DNA of 64,000 nucleotides from CAWKAO01 sp963847665 (GTDB taxonomy: Bacteria; Actinomycetota; Humimicrobiia; Humimicrobiales; Humimicrobiaceae), in NCBI GenBank assembly GCA_963847665.1, contig CAWKAO010000007.1, positions 78,981 through 142,980 on the forward strand, given 5' to 3'. This document shows, in pieces, positions 8,511-18,530 of this stretch. Both the position numbers and the translations under genes were made by a program. Position 1 is the stretch's first letter. Every line of letters starts with the position of its first letter. A model generated the notes under the pieces. That model had not been told where the DNA came from and did no database searches. It was given only the letters and a program-made list of their open reading frames with translations.

Positions 8511-9806
8511 ATGAGTGAATATACGACTATTACTGACGTCTATGCCAGGGAGATACTTGATTCAAGAGGAAATCCTACTATAGAGGTCGAAACAGCTCTT
8601 GAATGTGGAGTCATAGGTAGGGCCGCTGTACCTTCAGGAGCTTCTACTGGCGCTTTTGAGGCAGTAGAGTTAAGGGATGCAGATAAGGGCCGCTATATGG
8701 GCAAGGGTGTTTTAAAAGCAGTAGAAAACGTCAATGATATAATCGCTCCGGAGCTTGAAGGATTGGATTCAATGGACCAGAGGGATATCGACCAGTTCAT
8801 GATAGAGATAGATGGCACCGATAATAAGGGGAAACTTGGAGCAAATGCTATCCTGGGTGTCTCGCTTTCAATTGCAAAGGCAACTGCATCTGCGCTTGAC
8901 CTGCCTTTATATAAATATATTGGAGGCGTTAATTCCCATGTTTTACCGGTCCCGATGATGAATATTCTAAATGGTGGAAAACACGCAGACAACAGTGTGG
9001 ACCTTCAGGAATTCATGATCATGCCTGCAGGGGTAGACTCTTTTTCAACTGCCCTGAGGGTGTGCGCTGAAGTATTTCACACATTAAAAGCAGTTTTAAA
9101 GAAGGATGGCCTGAATACTGCTGTTGGAGATGAAGGCGGATTTGCGCCGGATCTTAAGACAAACGAAGATGCTGTCAAATACATAATAAAAGCGATCGAA
9201 GCTGCAGGATATAAACCTGGCAAACAGATCTTCATAGCTCTTGATCCTGCTGCAACGGAACTTTTTAAAGATGGTAAATATCATCTCACAGGAGAAGGTA
9301 AGGTGCTCAGTCCCGGTGAAATGGTCGATTACTATGCTTCACTTGCAGAAAGATACCCCATAATCTCTATTGAGGATGGCATGGCTGAAGAAGACTGGGA
9401 TGGATGGAAAATGCTTACTGACAGGATAGGCTCAAAGGTCCAGCTTGTCGGGGACGATCTTTTTGTCACAAATACAAAAAGGCTGCAGAAAGGTATTGAG
9501 CTCGGTGTTACTAATTCTATCCTAATAAAGGTCAACCAGATCGGGACACTATCGGAAACTCTTGATGCCATAGAGATGGCAAAAAAGGCAGGTTACACCG
9601 CAGTGGTGTCACACCGTTCTGGTGAGACTGAAGATACCACAATATCTGATATAGTCGTTGGAGTAAATGCGGGGCAGATAAAAACAGGCGCACCTTCAAG
9701 GACCGACCGGGTTGCCAAATATAACCAGCTTCTCAGGATAGAGGAAGAGCTTGGCGGAGAGGCAGAATACCCTGGTCTTGGAGCATTTTACAACGTGAAA
9801 TTATAA
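8511..9806 (+). CDS. eno: Enolase (phosphopyruvate hydratase)
   Basis: The 431-residue protein converts 2-phosphoglycerate to phosphoenolpyruvate in glycolysis and gluconeogenesis. It matches the bacterial family end to end: VPSGASTGAFEAVELRD near residue 40, the catalytic Glu region VGDEGGFAP, Mg ligands in ALDPAATE, SIEDGMAEEDW and GDDLFVTN, the catalytic Lys in ILIKVNQIGT, and SHRSGETEDTTI. The Shine-Dalgarno aaggggagataagg precedes the ATG. Length is normal. It is followed after 32 bases by surE. Confidence 0.98.
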   Translation: MSEYTTITDVYAREILDSRGNPTIEVETALECGVIGRAAVPSGASTGAFEAVELRDADKGRYMGKGVLKAVENVNDIIAPELEGLDSMDQRDIDQFMIEIDGTDNKGKLGANAILGVSLSIAKATASALDLPLYKYIGGVNSHVLPVPMMNILNGGKHADNSVDLQEFMIMPAGVDSFSTALRVCAEVFHTLKAVLKKDGLNTAVGDEGGFAPDLKTNEDAVKYIIKAIEAAGYKPGKQIFIALDPAATELFKDGKYHLTGEGKVLSPGEMVDYYASLAERYPIISIEDGMAEEDWDGWKMLTDRIGSKVQLVGDDLFVTNTKRLQKGIELGVTNSILIKVNQIGTLSETLDAIEMAKKAGYTAVVSHRSGETEDTTISDIVVGVNAGQIKTGAPSRTDRVAKYNQLLRIEEELGGEAEYPGLGAFYNVKL

Positions 9807-9838
9807 CACTGGCATTGTGGTCATATCAGGAAATATAA

Positions 9839-10621
9839 ATGACAAAGAAAATAATACTACTTACAAATGATGATGGAATAGAAGCAAAAGGTTTAAAGAC
9901 ACTTTACAGAGTTCTAAGACTGGAAAAAGATTTTGATATAAGGATAGTCGCTCCTGACCGAGAGAGAAGTGCAGTTGGGCATGCAATAACAGTGTTTGAC
10001 CCGATTGCCGTAAAAAAGGAGTTTATCGAGGGGATGTTTTGCGGATATTCGGTTGATGGCACTCCTGCTGATTGCGTAAAGCTTGCTATTACAGCAATAT
10101 TTGATAAAAAGCCGGATATTCTTATCTCAGGTATAAACAGGGGCGCAAACATAGGAGAAAACATAATCTATTCAGGGACTGTTTCTGCTGCGACAGAGGG
10201 GACAATATATGAGATCCCTTCACTTGCAGTATCCATGGATAGTTTTATAGATACAGATTATGATTTTGCAGCAAGATTTACAAAAGATCTGGCAAGAAGC
10301 ATATTGCAGGAAGTAGATCTGCCTCCAAGGACACTTCTGAATATAAATTTTCCTGATATACCTGAAAAGGAAATAAAGGGTATTAAGATGACCCACCAGA
10401 GTACAGTGAAGTTTAAAGACATATTTATTAAGAGAGTAGATCCGCGTGGCAGGGATTATTACTGGATGGATGGAGAATATGAGGTAACTTCTGATGATGA
10501 GAACTGTGATTTTGCAGCCATTAAAAATAACTATATCTCAATCACACCTATCCAGCATGACATGACAGATTACGGAAGAATGGATAGCTTTAAAGATATT
10601 ATTTTTAGGAACATAAAATGA
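9839..10621 (+). CDS. surE: 5'/3'-nucleotidase SurE
   Basis: The 260-residue stationary-phase survival nucleotidase shows all the signature segments: LLTNDDGIEAKG (metal-binding DD), PDRERSAVGHAIT, GTPADCVKLAI, and ISGINRGANIGENIIYSGT. It dephosphorylates nucleoside monophosphates in the cytosol. Its stop overlaps the start of the next gene (ATGA at 10618), so the two are translationally coupled. Confidence 0.96.
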   Translation: MTKKIILLTNDDGIEAKGLKTLYRVLRLEKDFDIRIVAPDRERSAVGHAITVFDPIAVKKEFIEGMFCGYSVDGTPADCVKLAITAIFDKKPDILISGINRGANIGENIIYSGTVSAATEGTIYEIPSLAVSMDSFIDTDYDFAARFTKDLARSILQEVDLPPRTLLNINFPDIPEKEIKGIKMTHQSTVKFKDIFIKRVDPRGRDYYWMDGEYEVTSDDENCDFAAIKNNYISITPIQHDMTDYGRMDSFKDIIFRNIK

Positions 10622-11631
10622 AGAACCAGTTTATAAAAGACTTAAAACCTTCAGAAAAGGTGACATCAGAGTTTGTCATTACCAGTAAGGCCGAAAAAGA
10701 TAAAAAAAATAGAGAAAAGTATTGTCTGCTTACACTTCAGGACAGCAGCGGGACCATCGATGCAGTCATATGGTCAGATGAAAAAATAGATTTTAAGTTT
10801 TTAAATGTAGGTGACTTCATCAGGATAGAGGAAGGTATGGTTACAGAGTACCGTTCAAAGATGCAGATAGATATAAAATTTTTATCCAAGTTTACACCTG
10901 ATAAAAGCACAAATATGGCAGATTTTGAAAGGACTACTGGTAAAAACATCAACGTGATGTTTTCTGAGATGATGGATTATATAAACAGTATAGAAAACAA
11001 ATTTTTAAAACAGCTCCTTGAAATATTTTTTAAAAACGAAAAGTTCGCAGGTATTTTCTGTAAAGCGACTGCTGCAGTGCAATACCATCATGCATATAAA
11101 GGCGGCCTGCTTGAGCATACACTTTCGGTCTTAAAGATCTGTGATTTTTTATCTTGTCACTATGATATGATAGACAGAGATCTTTTGCTGGCAGGAGCAA
11201 TCCTGCATGATATTGGGAAGATCAGGGAATACAGTGCAGGGATCACGACAAAGATTACAGACGAGGGAAAGCTGCTTGGCCATATAACTATAGGTTATGG
11301 TATAGTCCTCGAAAAAATAAAACAGTTAAAAGGTTTCCCAAAAGAACTTGAAGAAAGATTGCTGCACATAATCTTAAGCCACCACGGCCAAAAAGAATTC
11401 GGGTCTCCAAAACGCCCAAAGATCCTGGAGGCGTTCATCGTCTACCATATAGATTATCTTGATGCTGATATCGGAGGGTTCAACATTCAGCTTGAAGAAA
11501 GCGGAGAAAGACTCGAATGGTCCGACTACCTTAGAAATTTTGACAGATCTATTTTTTTAAGAAAACCTGACTTTAAGACTGATCATGATGCCGATGATAA
11601 CCCGGCAGATGAAGATAATAAATTATTCTAA
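10618..11631 (+). CDS. OB-fold plus HD-domain protein, YhaM-like 3'-5' exoribonuclease
   Basis: The 337-residue protein has an N-terminal OB fold (about residues 15-95, YCLLTLQDSSGTIDAVIW), then an HD domain (HHAYKGGLLEHTLSVLKICD and GAILHDIGKI, with a downstream HHGQKEFGSP). This two-domain architecture is that of YhaM/CBF1, a 3'-5' exoribonuclease acting on RNA and some DNA. Residues His-His-Asp of the HD metal site are present. Coupling to surE suggests a nucleotide/RNA turnover unit. Confidence 0.88.
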   Translation: MKNQFIKDLKPSEKVTSEFVITSKAEKDKKNREKYCLLTLQDSSGTIDAVIWSDEKIDFKFLNVGDFIRIEEGMVTEYRSKMQIDIKFLSKFTPDKSTNMADFERTTGKNINVMFSEMMDYINSIENKFLKQLLEIFFKNEKFAGIFCKATAAVQYHHAYKGGLLEHTLSVLKICDFLSCHYDMIDRDLLLAGAILHDIGKIREYSAGITTKITDEGKLLGHITIGYGIVLEKIKQLKGFPKELEERLLHIILSHHGQKEFGSPKRPKILEAFIVYHIDYLDADIGGFNIQLEESGERLEWSDYLRNFDRSIFLRKPDFKTDHDADDNPADEDNKLF

Positions 11632-11667
11632 GACCCAAAGATGATAAGTAGGCAGTAAGTTTGGTGT

Positions 11668-13068
11668 TCAGACAGCTTTATTTAAAGTGACGACAGCTTT
11701 ACCGCAGATATTGTTTATTGGATCAGGTACCGTTGAAAGGGCAGGAGAATAACTGAGATCAAGCATATAAACGTCATCTATCGTCATCTCACTACTTATT
11801 GCAGCTGCAAAAATATCTATTCTTTTTGACACACCTTCTTCACCGATCATCTGGGCGCCAAGTATCCTGCGCAGGCTTTTATCGATGATCAATGTTATTG
11901 TGATAGGTTTAGAATCCGGGACCGCCTTAGCATGCGACCGATAACTGCCTGTTATCTTTAATGCATTAAATTTAAAATCGTTGGCTTCTTTTAAACTGAT
12001 GCCTGTTTTCGCTATTTCAAGGCCGAATATCTTATCGACTTTTGTGCCAGCTGACCCGGGAAATATCTCATTTTCACCTGCTGCATTGGCACCTGCGACT
12101 CTTCCGGTTTTTATTGCATTTGCTGCAGTTGGAATATATTCTGCAGATCCGGTTACAATGTTGGTGACAGTGCAGCAATCACCAGCAGCGTATATGTTCG
12201 GCTGGGATGTTTTCTGTCTTGATGTCACCTTAATAGCTCTGTTTGCAGACAGGTCGATAGCGCTGCCTGAAAGAAAACTGGTATTAGGGTGGATGCCTGC
12301 TGTAAAAAGGATAAGATCGGTATCTATCTCAGTTTTTTCAGTGGAGTTTTCAACCCCCGCATTAACAGATATTGAATATGCATTCTGGCCGGATATATCA
12401 GTACTGACGCTATCAAAACCAGTATTTGCCAGGACCCTGACACCTGATTCCCTGATCCGCTCATTTAATATATCGGTTATGTCATCTTCATATTCGCTGT
12501 AAATTTTTTTCTTTAATTCTATCACGCTGACTTTAATGCCGTTCTGTGCCAGCGCATCAGCGATCAAGAGACCGATATATCCACCTCCCACCACTGCAGC
12601 CTGTCCAGGACTGGAACTGTCGATAAACTTTTTCAATCTGACCGCATCATCAACATTATGGAAATAGAAAATATTATCGGCATCTTTTCCCGGTATATCA
12701 AAAGAGTAAGGAGATGCACCACTGCAGATGATCAGCCTGTCGTATTTGAATTCAATAATATTTCCATTATTATCGACAATGATTTCTTTTTTGAATGGAT
12801 CGACAGATGTGACCCTTGTGTCTGTCAGGATCTTGATTTTCTTTTTTTCTTCAAAATAGCTTGCAGGATAAGCAAAAAGATCCTCGAAATTTTTTGTCAC
12901 ACCAGCTATATAATATGGCAGGCCGCATGACCCGTAGGAAATGTATTTTCCACTTTCTAACACTGTCACATTGATTTCCGGGTTTACTCTCTTTACCTGA
13001 TTTGCTGCAGCCAGTCCTGCTGCGTTGCCACCTATGATTACTATATTGTTATAAAGGTCATTGATCAT
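11668..13068 (-). CDS. CoA-disulfide reductase / NADH oxidase-like flavoprotein
   Basis: The 466-residue pyridine nucleotide-disulfide oxidoreductase has an FAD site (IVIIGGNAAGLAAANQ), the single redox cysteine at position 48 in YGSCGLPYYIAG, an NAD-binding motif (VGGGYIGLLIADAL), the second FAD segment (NIYAAGDC), and a C-terminal dimerisation domain with LDLSYSPALSTVPDPI. The lone Cys in SCGLPY is typical of CoA-disulfide reductase and NADH/NADPH oxidases. Neighbours do not settle which substrate is used. Confidence 0.9.
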   Translation of the reverse strand: MINDLYNNIVIIGGNAAGLAAANQVKRVNPEINVTVLESGKYISYGSCGLPYYIAGVTKNFEDLFAYPASYFEEKKKIKILTDTRVTSVDPFKKEIIVDNNGNIIEFKYDRLIICSGASPYSFDIPGKDADNIFYFHNVDDAVRLKKFIDSSSPGQAAVVGGGYIGLLIADALAQNGIKVSVIELKKKIYSEYEDDITDILNERIRESGVRVLANTGFDSVSTDISGQNAYSISVNAGVENSTEKTEIDTDLILFTAGIHPNTSFLSGSAIDLSANRAIKVTSRQKTSQPNIYAAGDCCTVTNIVTGSAEYIPTAANAIKTGRVAGANAAGENEIFPGSAGTKVDKIFGLEIAKTGISLKEANDFKFNALKITGSYRSHAKAVPDSKPITITLIIDKSLRRILGAQMIGEEGVSKRIDIFAAAISSEMTIDDVYMLDLSYSPALSTVPDPINNICGKAVVTLNKAV

Positions 13069-13072
13069 TTTT

Positions 13073-14286
13073 CTATTTTATAGTTTTTCTGTTAAAAATT
13101 AAATCACCCAGCCATGAATATTTTAGGGATATACCGGCATATGGGCACATTTCACTGCAGCAATAGCAGCGGATACATTTTTTATAATCAAAAATAAGCT
13201 TTTCATCCTTCCTGGATTATTGCTTTTTCCGGACAGATATCAGAGCATATCCCGCATAACTCGCATTTCAGGATGTCCTGATAAGGGGATGGAGAAATAG
13301 TATTTCTTATGAAAGGAAAGACATAGGTTTTTAAAAACATGTTTTTGGAAATACTGTCGACTGCTGTGTTTTTAGGAAGTATAAATCCTGGTATCCTGAG
13401 ATCCCCAGGTTGTACAAAATAGTCTCCAAGGATTTTTATTTCATCCAGGTCCGTCCCTGCAAGACTTCTGTTTTCTGCACACTTTATCAGAGGAACAACA
13501 GCACTTTCAAATCCCATCATCTTTGAAACTATATGATCCATGGCGATCCCATTATCACTTGCAAGCACAAGGTTGATATCCCTGGGCCTGCCGCTTGCAC
13601 CAGGACCCTCGCCTTCAAGACCGGTTATGCCATCCATAATGTTCAGCACCGGTCTGCTGTAGGAATAGACGTCGATAAGCATGTCATTAAATTTTTCAAT
13701 GTCCATAAATTTTGTGTGCAGTACAGTCTTTGTCCTGCCGTGTATAGATACCAAACATATTCTTAACTGCTCCGGTCATACGGGTCAGGCTGTGCGTCTT
13801 GAATTTAGGTAGATTTATAATAATATCTGCATCAAGCACAGGTCTCTATTACTTCAATGTGCTTAAACACGAGCCCTTCTTTATATGAAACAGTCTTGTA
13901 ACTCTCATCGACATTAAGGGTCACATCTTCTATTTCACCCAGATACGAAAGACCGCAGTTCTTATACAGATGCACCAGTTCTTTTTCAGTATGGGCAGTT
14001 GCTGCGCCGGGACTATCTGCAATTGTTATATTGATTTCACCGGTGGATATTTCTTGACCAGATCGACAACTGCTTCGATGAAAGATTGGATGCGTAGTCA
14101 CTGCTTTTTCCGGGGATTGGGCAGAAAGAAGGTTTGGTTTTAAAAGTATTTTTTTTGCTCCTTTGATGTATTTACCCAGGCCCCCAATCTGGCCGATGCA
14201 TTTTTCCACCGTATAAAGACATCTTCTTTTTGGTAATCCTCACATTTCATTACTGATACTGTTGGTCCAAAATCGTCTTCTTTCAT
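13073..14286 (-). pseudogene. DUF362 protein with C-terminal ferredoxin clusters, multiply frameshifted
   Basis: Reading through three frames recovers one DUF362 protein of about 400 residues: MKEDDFGPTVSVMKCEDY at the start (ATG 14286, GGAGG upstream), ILLKPNLLS, INLPKFKTHSLTRMTGAVKN, GRTKTVL, VLNIMDGITGLEGEGP, then two cysteine clusters (CELCGICSDICP and CIRCYCCSEMCP) for 4Fe-4S clusters. Frame breaks lie near 14205, between about 14085 and 14045 (two), near 13830, near 13755 and near 13205. Every core motif is preserved, so this is either very recent decay or an assembly error cluster. DUF362 proteins are iron-sulfur proteins of uncertain function. Confidence 0.8.
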
Positions 14287-14473
14287 TTGATTTATTGTCC
14301 TCCAGTCAGTGTCCAGGATACAGGTATTGTCCGGTATCAGGCTCAATGATTTTTTTATTTTTATCTAATTATATTATTTCTTATTGAAAGTTTTGTCATT
14401 ATTTAAGTATAATATAGACACCATTTTATAAAAATGGAAATATTTTTAATTTAGTAAGGAGAAAACTAAAGAG

Positions 14474-14749
14474 ATGTCAGCCCAAAAGCATTTTACCGCA
14501 GAAGAAGCAAAAGCTATTGGTGAGAAGCTGGATATTGACTGGAGCAAATTTGATGTGGAGCAATTCAGGATGGGAATGGATGTCGAACTTGAACATGGTA
14601 AAGTAGATGCCGATACAAATGTATCAAATGATGACCCTCTGATTACTGGCAAGATAGCCCTTGCCCATCTTAATGAATTTCCAGATTACTATGACCGCCT
14701 ATACGAGATGGAAGAGGAAGCTGAAGAATACTGGGACATAAAAGAGTAA
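14474..14749 (+). CDS. DUF5661-like small acidic protein
   Basis: The 91-residue protein contains KAIGEKLDIDWSKFD, FRMGMDVELEHGK and a C-terminal YDRLYEMEEEAEEYW, the pattern of the DUF5661 family found in many environmental bacteria and phages. Function is unknown. It has a good Shine-Dalgarno (aaggagaaaac) and is a single-gene unit closed by the terminator at 14811. Confidence 0.8.
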   Translation: MSAQKHFTAEEAKAIGEKLDIDWSKFDVEQFRMGMDVELEHGKVDADTNVSNDDPLITGKIALAHLNEFPDYYDRLYEMEEEAEEYWDIKE

Positions 14750-14810
14750 TAGCAGTATAGAACAGTAAAGTTAAGATAGTCAAAAAGGTTATGATCTTAG
14801 TTTTACATAA

Positions 14811-14845
14811 GACAAGCGCAATTTATATTGCGCTTGTCTATTTTA
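14811..14845 (+). terminator. Intrinsic terminator
   Basis: A perfect 12-bp stem (GACAAGCGCAAT with ATTGCGCTTGTC) and TTAT loop is followed by TATTTTAT. It closes the DUF5661 gene. Confidence 0.85.
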
Positions 14846-14936
14846 TCAGTATATTATTTGTCAGGTAAATCCCTAAATTAGAGGAGCGCTGCGACCTATT
14901 CTGGAGGGTTTAATGATCTACTTCCAGCTTTTACCC

Positions 14937-15026
14937 TTAACCCTTACAAAGTATCTTAAACTCGTCAGAATTTATAAAACCTGCAAGTACAAATTGCCTG
15001 GTATATACTCTCTTTATTCTGAACAT
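14937..15026 (-). pseudogene. Possible C-terminal remnant of a DUF4214-like domain (29 residues)
   Basis: A very strong Shine-Dalgarno (AGGAGGAAGG) precedes an ATG at 15026 that opens a 29-codon frame. It reads RQFVLAGFINSDEFKILCKG, resembling the end of DUF4214 repeats (GFVNSxEFxxLC). The continuation toward the typical YGI ending would need a frameshift. It sits just downstream of the HAD phosphatase stop. Could be chance similarity, or a small translated peptide. Confidence 0.3.
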
Positions 15027-15034
15027 CCTTCCTC

Positions 15035-15682
15035 CTATCGAATGCCCAGTTCCTTTATTTTTTCTATGGTTATCTCATTGTAGTTATTTATCAGTAGATC
15101 TGCATTTTTCAGGTCTTCTTCTGTATGTGTGTTGATGTAGCCGATACATTTCATTCCTGCACTTTTTGCAGCAGGCAAACCGACTATGGAATCCTCGAAG
15201 ACCACACATTCTGAAGGTTCGACATTAAATAACCTTGCACCCATAAGATAGATTTCTGGATCTGGTTTTACTTTTTTAATATGGTTTCTTGCAAGCTTGA
15301 TTTCAAAATATTCATGAAAACAAAGCCTGTCAAATATTATTTCGACTTCTCTTAACCGGCTGTTTGTCGCAAGCCCTAATCTGAAATTTTGTTTTACTTC
15401 ACCAAGCAGCCGGTAGATATTTGGAGCTGCTGTGACTTCTTTTTTCAGTAACCTTACATATTTTTCTTTCACTGAATCTTTTATGCTTTGCCTGTATTCC
15501 TTTCCTCTGCTTTCAAGTATCTTTCTTATGAATTCTTTCCAGGTCAGCCCATATAGCATTTTTTCTTCTTCGGGTGTAAGAAAAATTCCTCTTTTTGCCA
15601 TAAACTCACGGGTGACTTTCCAGACAAGCCTTTCACTTTCCGCGATGGTCCCATCCATATCAAAAAATACTGCTTTTATCAT
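15035..15682 (-). CDS. HAD-superfamily phosphatase, beta-phosphoglucomutase-like
   Basis: The 215-residue HAD hydrolase has motif I FFDMDGTIAESE, a helical cap, motif II (LATNSRL), the motif III lysine (KKVKPDPEIYL) and motif IV (VVFEDSIVGLPAAKSAG). This is the beta-phosphoglucomutase / sugar-phosphate phosphatase branch. I start it at ATG 15682, which gives the standard MIKAVFFDMDGT; an upstream in-frame start at 15727 would add 15 residues. The substrate is not predictable. Confidence 0.88.
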   Translation of the reverse strand: MIKAVFFDMDGTIAESERLVWKVTREFMAKRGIFLTPEEEKMLYGLTWKEFIRKILESRGKEYRQSIKDSVKEKYVRLLKKEVTAAPNIYRLLGEVKQNFRLGLATNSRLREVEIIFDRLCFHEYFEIKLARNHIKKVKPDPEIYLMGARLFNVEPSECVVFEDSIVGLPAAKSAGMKCIGYINTHTEEDLKNADLLINNYNEITIEKIKELGIR

Positions 15683-15952
15683 ATAATTACCAGTTTTTAG
15701 TTCGAATTTTATGCTGAAAGATTTCACGTATAAAAGCTCGTCCAGAATGATTATCCTATTAATTATAATAGAAAAAAACTATTTTAAAATAGTAATGTTT
15801 TAAAAATAAAATTTTTATAAATTTATGAAATTTTTTTTGTTTTTATTATATAATTATGATGGTTATTTTATTTTATAAATAATAATCATATTATTTATAA
15901 AAATATTAATTATTTTATATAATTGTTTTAGACTATTATATTCTTGCTTTTT

Positions 15953-17188
15953 ATGAATAAAAATAATTTTTTTAAATCTTATTTAAAACTTCCAAGAAAT
16001 GTATATATATTAACACTTGCAGACATAGTAAATTCGGCAGGAAGTTTTGTTTATCCCTTTCTTGCTTTATTTCTGACATTAAAACTCGGTTACAGTGAAT
16101 ACTTTGCTGGTTTCCTTCTTACAGTAGTCATTGCTGCAGAGGGAGCAGGAAGGCTAATAGGGGGCAAGTTTGCTGACTTGATCGGAAGAAAGTTCGTTAT
16201 TATTATACTGAGCCTTGTCGGTGCGTTTTTATATATAACGATAGCATTCTTAAAAGATTCTGAGATAATACCATATCTTGTCGTAATCGCAGGTTTTGTA
16301 AAATCGGGTGCATTCCCAGCAATAAATGCTCTTCTTATAGATTCGACAAATAAAAAGAACAGAAATGATGCATTTTCACTTTTTTATCTTGGCCATAACA
16401 TAGGTTTCGCAATAGGCCCCCTTGCGGCAGGATTTTTATTTTTAAACCACATAGAGCTGATATTCCTTATCGATGCAATAACGACAATCCTTGCCCTCAT
16501 TCCAATAATGCTATTTATAAAGGAATCTGCTTCACGTACCAGGTCAGGCATCTATCTGGAAAATACTGAACTACCGGAGGATGAAAAGGCTGAGACTGGT
16601 AACGCCGTCAGGGTCTTTTTAAAAAAGCCTGTGCTTTTTGGCTTTGCTCTGATTTCAATAGTCTTTTCATTTGTATATGCCCAGACTTCATTTAGCCTTC
16701 CTGTATTCCTTGAAAATATTTTTCCCATCAAAGGTCCAAGATACTACGGGATTCTGATGACTATCAATGCGGTTATTGTCATTCTGGTGACATTGCTTCT
16801 TATCTCTGCAGTAAAAAAGCTTAATCCTATCTTGAATATTTTGCTTGCGGGCCTACTTTTTGCTATTGGCTTTGGAATGCTCTATTACGCAAAAATATTT
16901 GATTACTCATGGATCTTTATTTTCTTTGTAGCTTCTACTTTAGTATGGACACTCGGGGAGATATTGAATTCGGTAAGCTCCAATGTGCTATTGGCTAATT
17001 ATTCACCTGTAACACACCGTGGGCGCTTCAATGCGATCTTTCATTTTATAAGCGGTATCGGTTTTGCTATAGGTCCTCTGCTCATGGGTATATATATTAG
17101 ATATTTTGGCATAAAGCAGTCATGGCTCCTGGTATTTGCGCTTTCGAGTTTTTGCATCTTTGATGATGATAGTATTGTTTTTTATTGA
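15953..17188 (+). CDS. MFS transporter (frameshift near C-terminus)
   Basis: The protein has 12 predicted membrane helices with the MFS motif A-like GGKFADLIGRKF after helix 2 and a repeat-half ERTHRGRFN-like segment (VTHRGRFNAIFH). Family similarity is to multidrug/MDR-type permeases (YttB/MdtH-like). The frame closes at 17188. However, shifting one base near 17155 restores a natural ending, with a last helix (LMMIVLFFIEKK) and a basic tail stopping at 17261. The ATG at 15953 is preferred over TTG 15944; neither has a clear ribosome site. Upstream 150 bases are extremely AT-rich. Confidence 0.82.
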   Translation: MNKNNFFKSYLKLPRNVYILTLADIVNSAGSFVYPFLALFLTLKLGYSEYFAGFLLTVVIAAEGAGRLIGGKFADLIGRKFVIIILSLVGAFLYITIAFLKDSEIIPYLVVIAGFVKSGAFPAINALLIDSTNKKNRNDAFSLFYLGHNIGFAIGPLAAGFLFLNHIELIFLIDAITTILALIPIMLFIKESASRTRSGIYLENTELPEDEKAETGNAVRVFLKKPVLFGFALISIVFSFVYAQTSFSLPVFLENIFPIKGPRYYGILMTINAVIVILVTLLLISAVKKLNPILNILLAGLLFAIGFGMLYYAKIFDYSWIFIFFVASTLVWTLGEILNSVSSNVLLANYSPVTHRGRFNAIFHFISGIGFAIGPLLMGIYIRYFGIKQSWLLVFALSSFCIFDDDSIVFY

Positions 17189-17253
17189 GAAAAAAATAAG
17201 AGATCGCTTAAACGCTGAGAAGATAAAAAAGATTGCCCTTAAAAGACCAGGGC

Positions 17254-18450
17254 CTACTTAAGAAGATCTTTTACAAGCTTCAGTTTCTCATCATCCCTGA
17301 CATCATAGATCCTGCCTTTCCACAGCACACCACTTAAAGTCTTGCTTTTTATCATAGAATGTATTGATATTAAGAGTAGATAGATAATTGATAGTGGGAA
17401 CAAAAAAATATCGACAAACCTGTCCTTAAACCTGATTGTCTGTATGACCTTTATAGCGCTGACCAGGCAGATCTGTATTATCAGTAAGTTGATAATAAGC
17501 TGTGACCAGTCAAAGATAAAAAGGCTCAACGGAAACAAAATAAAAGGAGCAAGGAAAAAGGCGAAGACAAGAATAGTTATAGCTGACTGGAACACGACAT
17601 TATAATTAAAAACTGCTGCAAGTACCTTTGAATATCCTCTTATGACTTCTCCGAGATTTTTATACATCCTGCAATAAAAATTATTTCTTCCGTCAAAGAC
17701 CATAAATTTAAATCCATGTTTTTTGACCTGTTTGGAAATGTGTATATCTTCAAGTATCTCCTTTTTTACTGACTCATGCCCGCCTATCTCTTTATATACA
17801 TCGTGCTTGAACATCATAAACTGGCCTATAGCAGTGCAGAAAAGAGGGTTTTTGGTCCTTCCTATCAGCATTAGAGGCATGAAAGCAAGCAGGAAATAAT
17901 TTCCGAAGGGCACCATCATCCTCTCGTGTATTGTAACAGTTACCTGTCTTGCAAACACTGAAAGCGCATCAAGTTTATTTACCAGGAGGGCACCAAGCGC
18001 ACAGGATATAGAGTTTTTAAAATGTAATGTGTCAGCATCGGTAAAAATAAGGAATTCTCCTTTTGCCTCCTGGGAAAGCTGCTGGCATGCATAACTTTTT
18101 CCAAGCCACCCATTTGGCAGTTCGGAGCCCTTTACGAGCCTGACCTTTTTGTTTTTCCTTACATATTCCTGGACCACCGCAGAGGTGTTATCGCTTGAAT
18201 TATCATCAAGCACTATGACTTCAAAATTAGGGTAATCCTGGCGCAGGATGGACCTCAAGCATCTCCTGATGTTTTTATCCTCGTTTCTTGCAGGGATCAA
18301 AATGGATATAAAAGGGGGGTTTTCCCTTATTTCCCGGGGAAGTACAAAGAGAGAGGTGTTTTTAAAAACATGGTTGTTTATGAGATAATTTATGAAGATG
18401 ATAACCAGTATTGCAACTACACAATAATGATATAGAAGTAAAAACTCCAT
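17254..18450 (-). CDS. Family 2 glycosyltransferase, membrane-anchored
   Basis: This 398-residue protein has an N-terminal membrane helix, then a GT-A domain (ISILIPARNEDKNIRRCLRS, DDNSSDNT, the DxD-type FTDADT, and GQFMMFKHDVYKEIGGHE with a following ED), and C-terminal membrane helices. It resembles CrtQ/CruC-type glucosyltransferases acting on carotenoids or other lipids; the acceptor here is unknown. It is convergent with the MFS gene. Confidence 0.88.
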   Translation of the reverse strand: MEFLLLYHYCVVAILVIIFINYLINNHVFKNTSLFVLPREIRENPPFISILIPARNEDKNIRRCLRSILRQDYPNFEVIVLDDNSSDNTSAVVQEYVRKNKKVRLVKGSELPNGWLGKSYACQQLSQEAKGEFLIFTDADTLHFKNSISCALGALLVNKLDALSVFARQVTVTIHERMMVPFGNYFLLAFMPLMLIGRTKNPLFCTAIGQFMMFKHDVYKEIGGHESVKKEILEDIHISKQVKKHGFKFMVFDGRNNFYCRMYKNLGEVIRGYSKVLAAVFNYNVVFQSAITILVFAFFLAPFILFPLSLFIFDWSQLIINLLIIQICLVSAIKVIQTIRFKDRFVDIFLFPLSIIYLLLISIHSMIKSKTLSGVLWKGRIYDVRDDEKLKLVKDLLK

Positions 18451-18530
18451 GACCCCACCCTCAGGGAAAATATTTATTTTATGGAATGATTATACCACTT
18501 TTATAAGTACAAGAGCAGGAGGGGATATTT

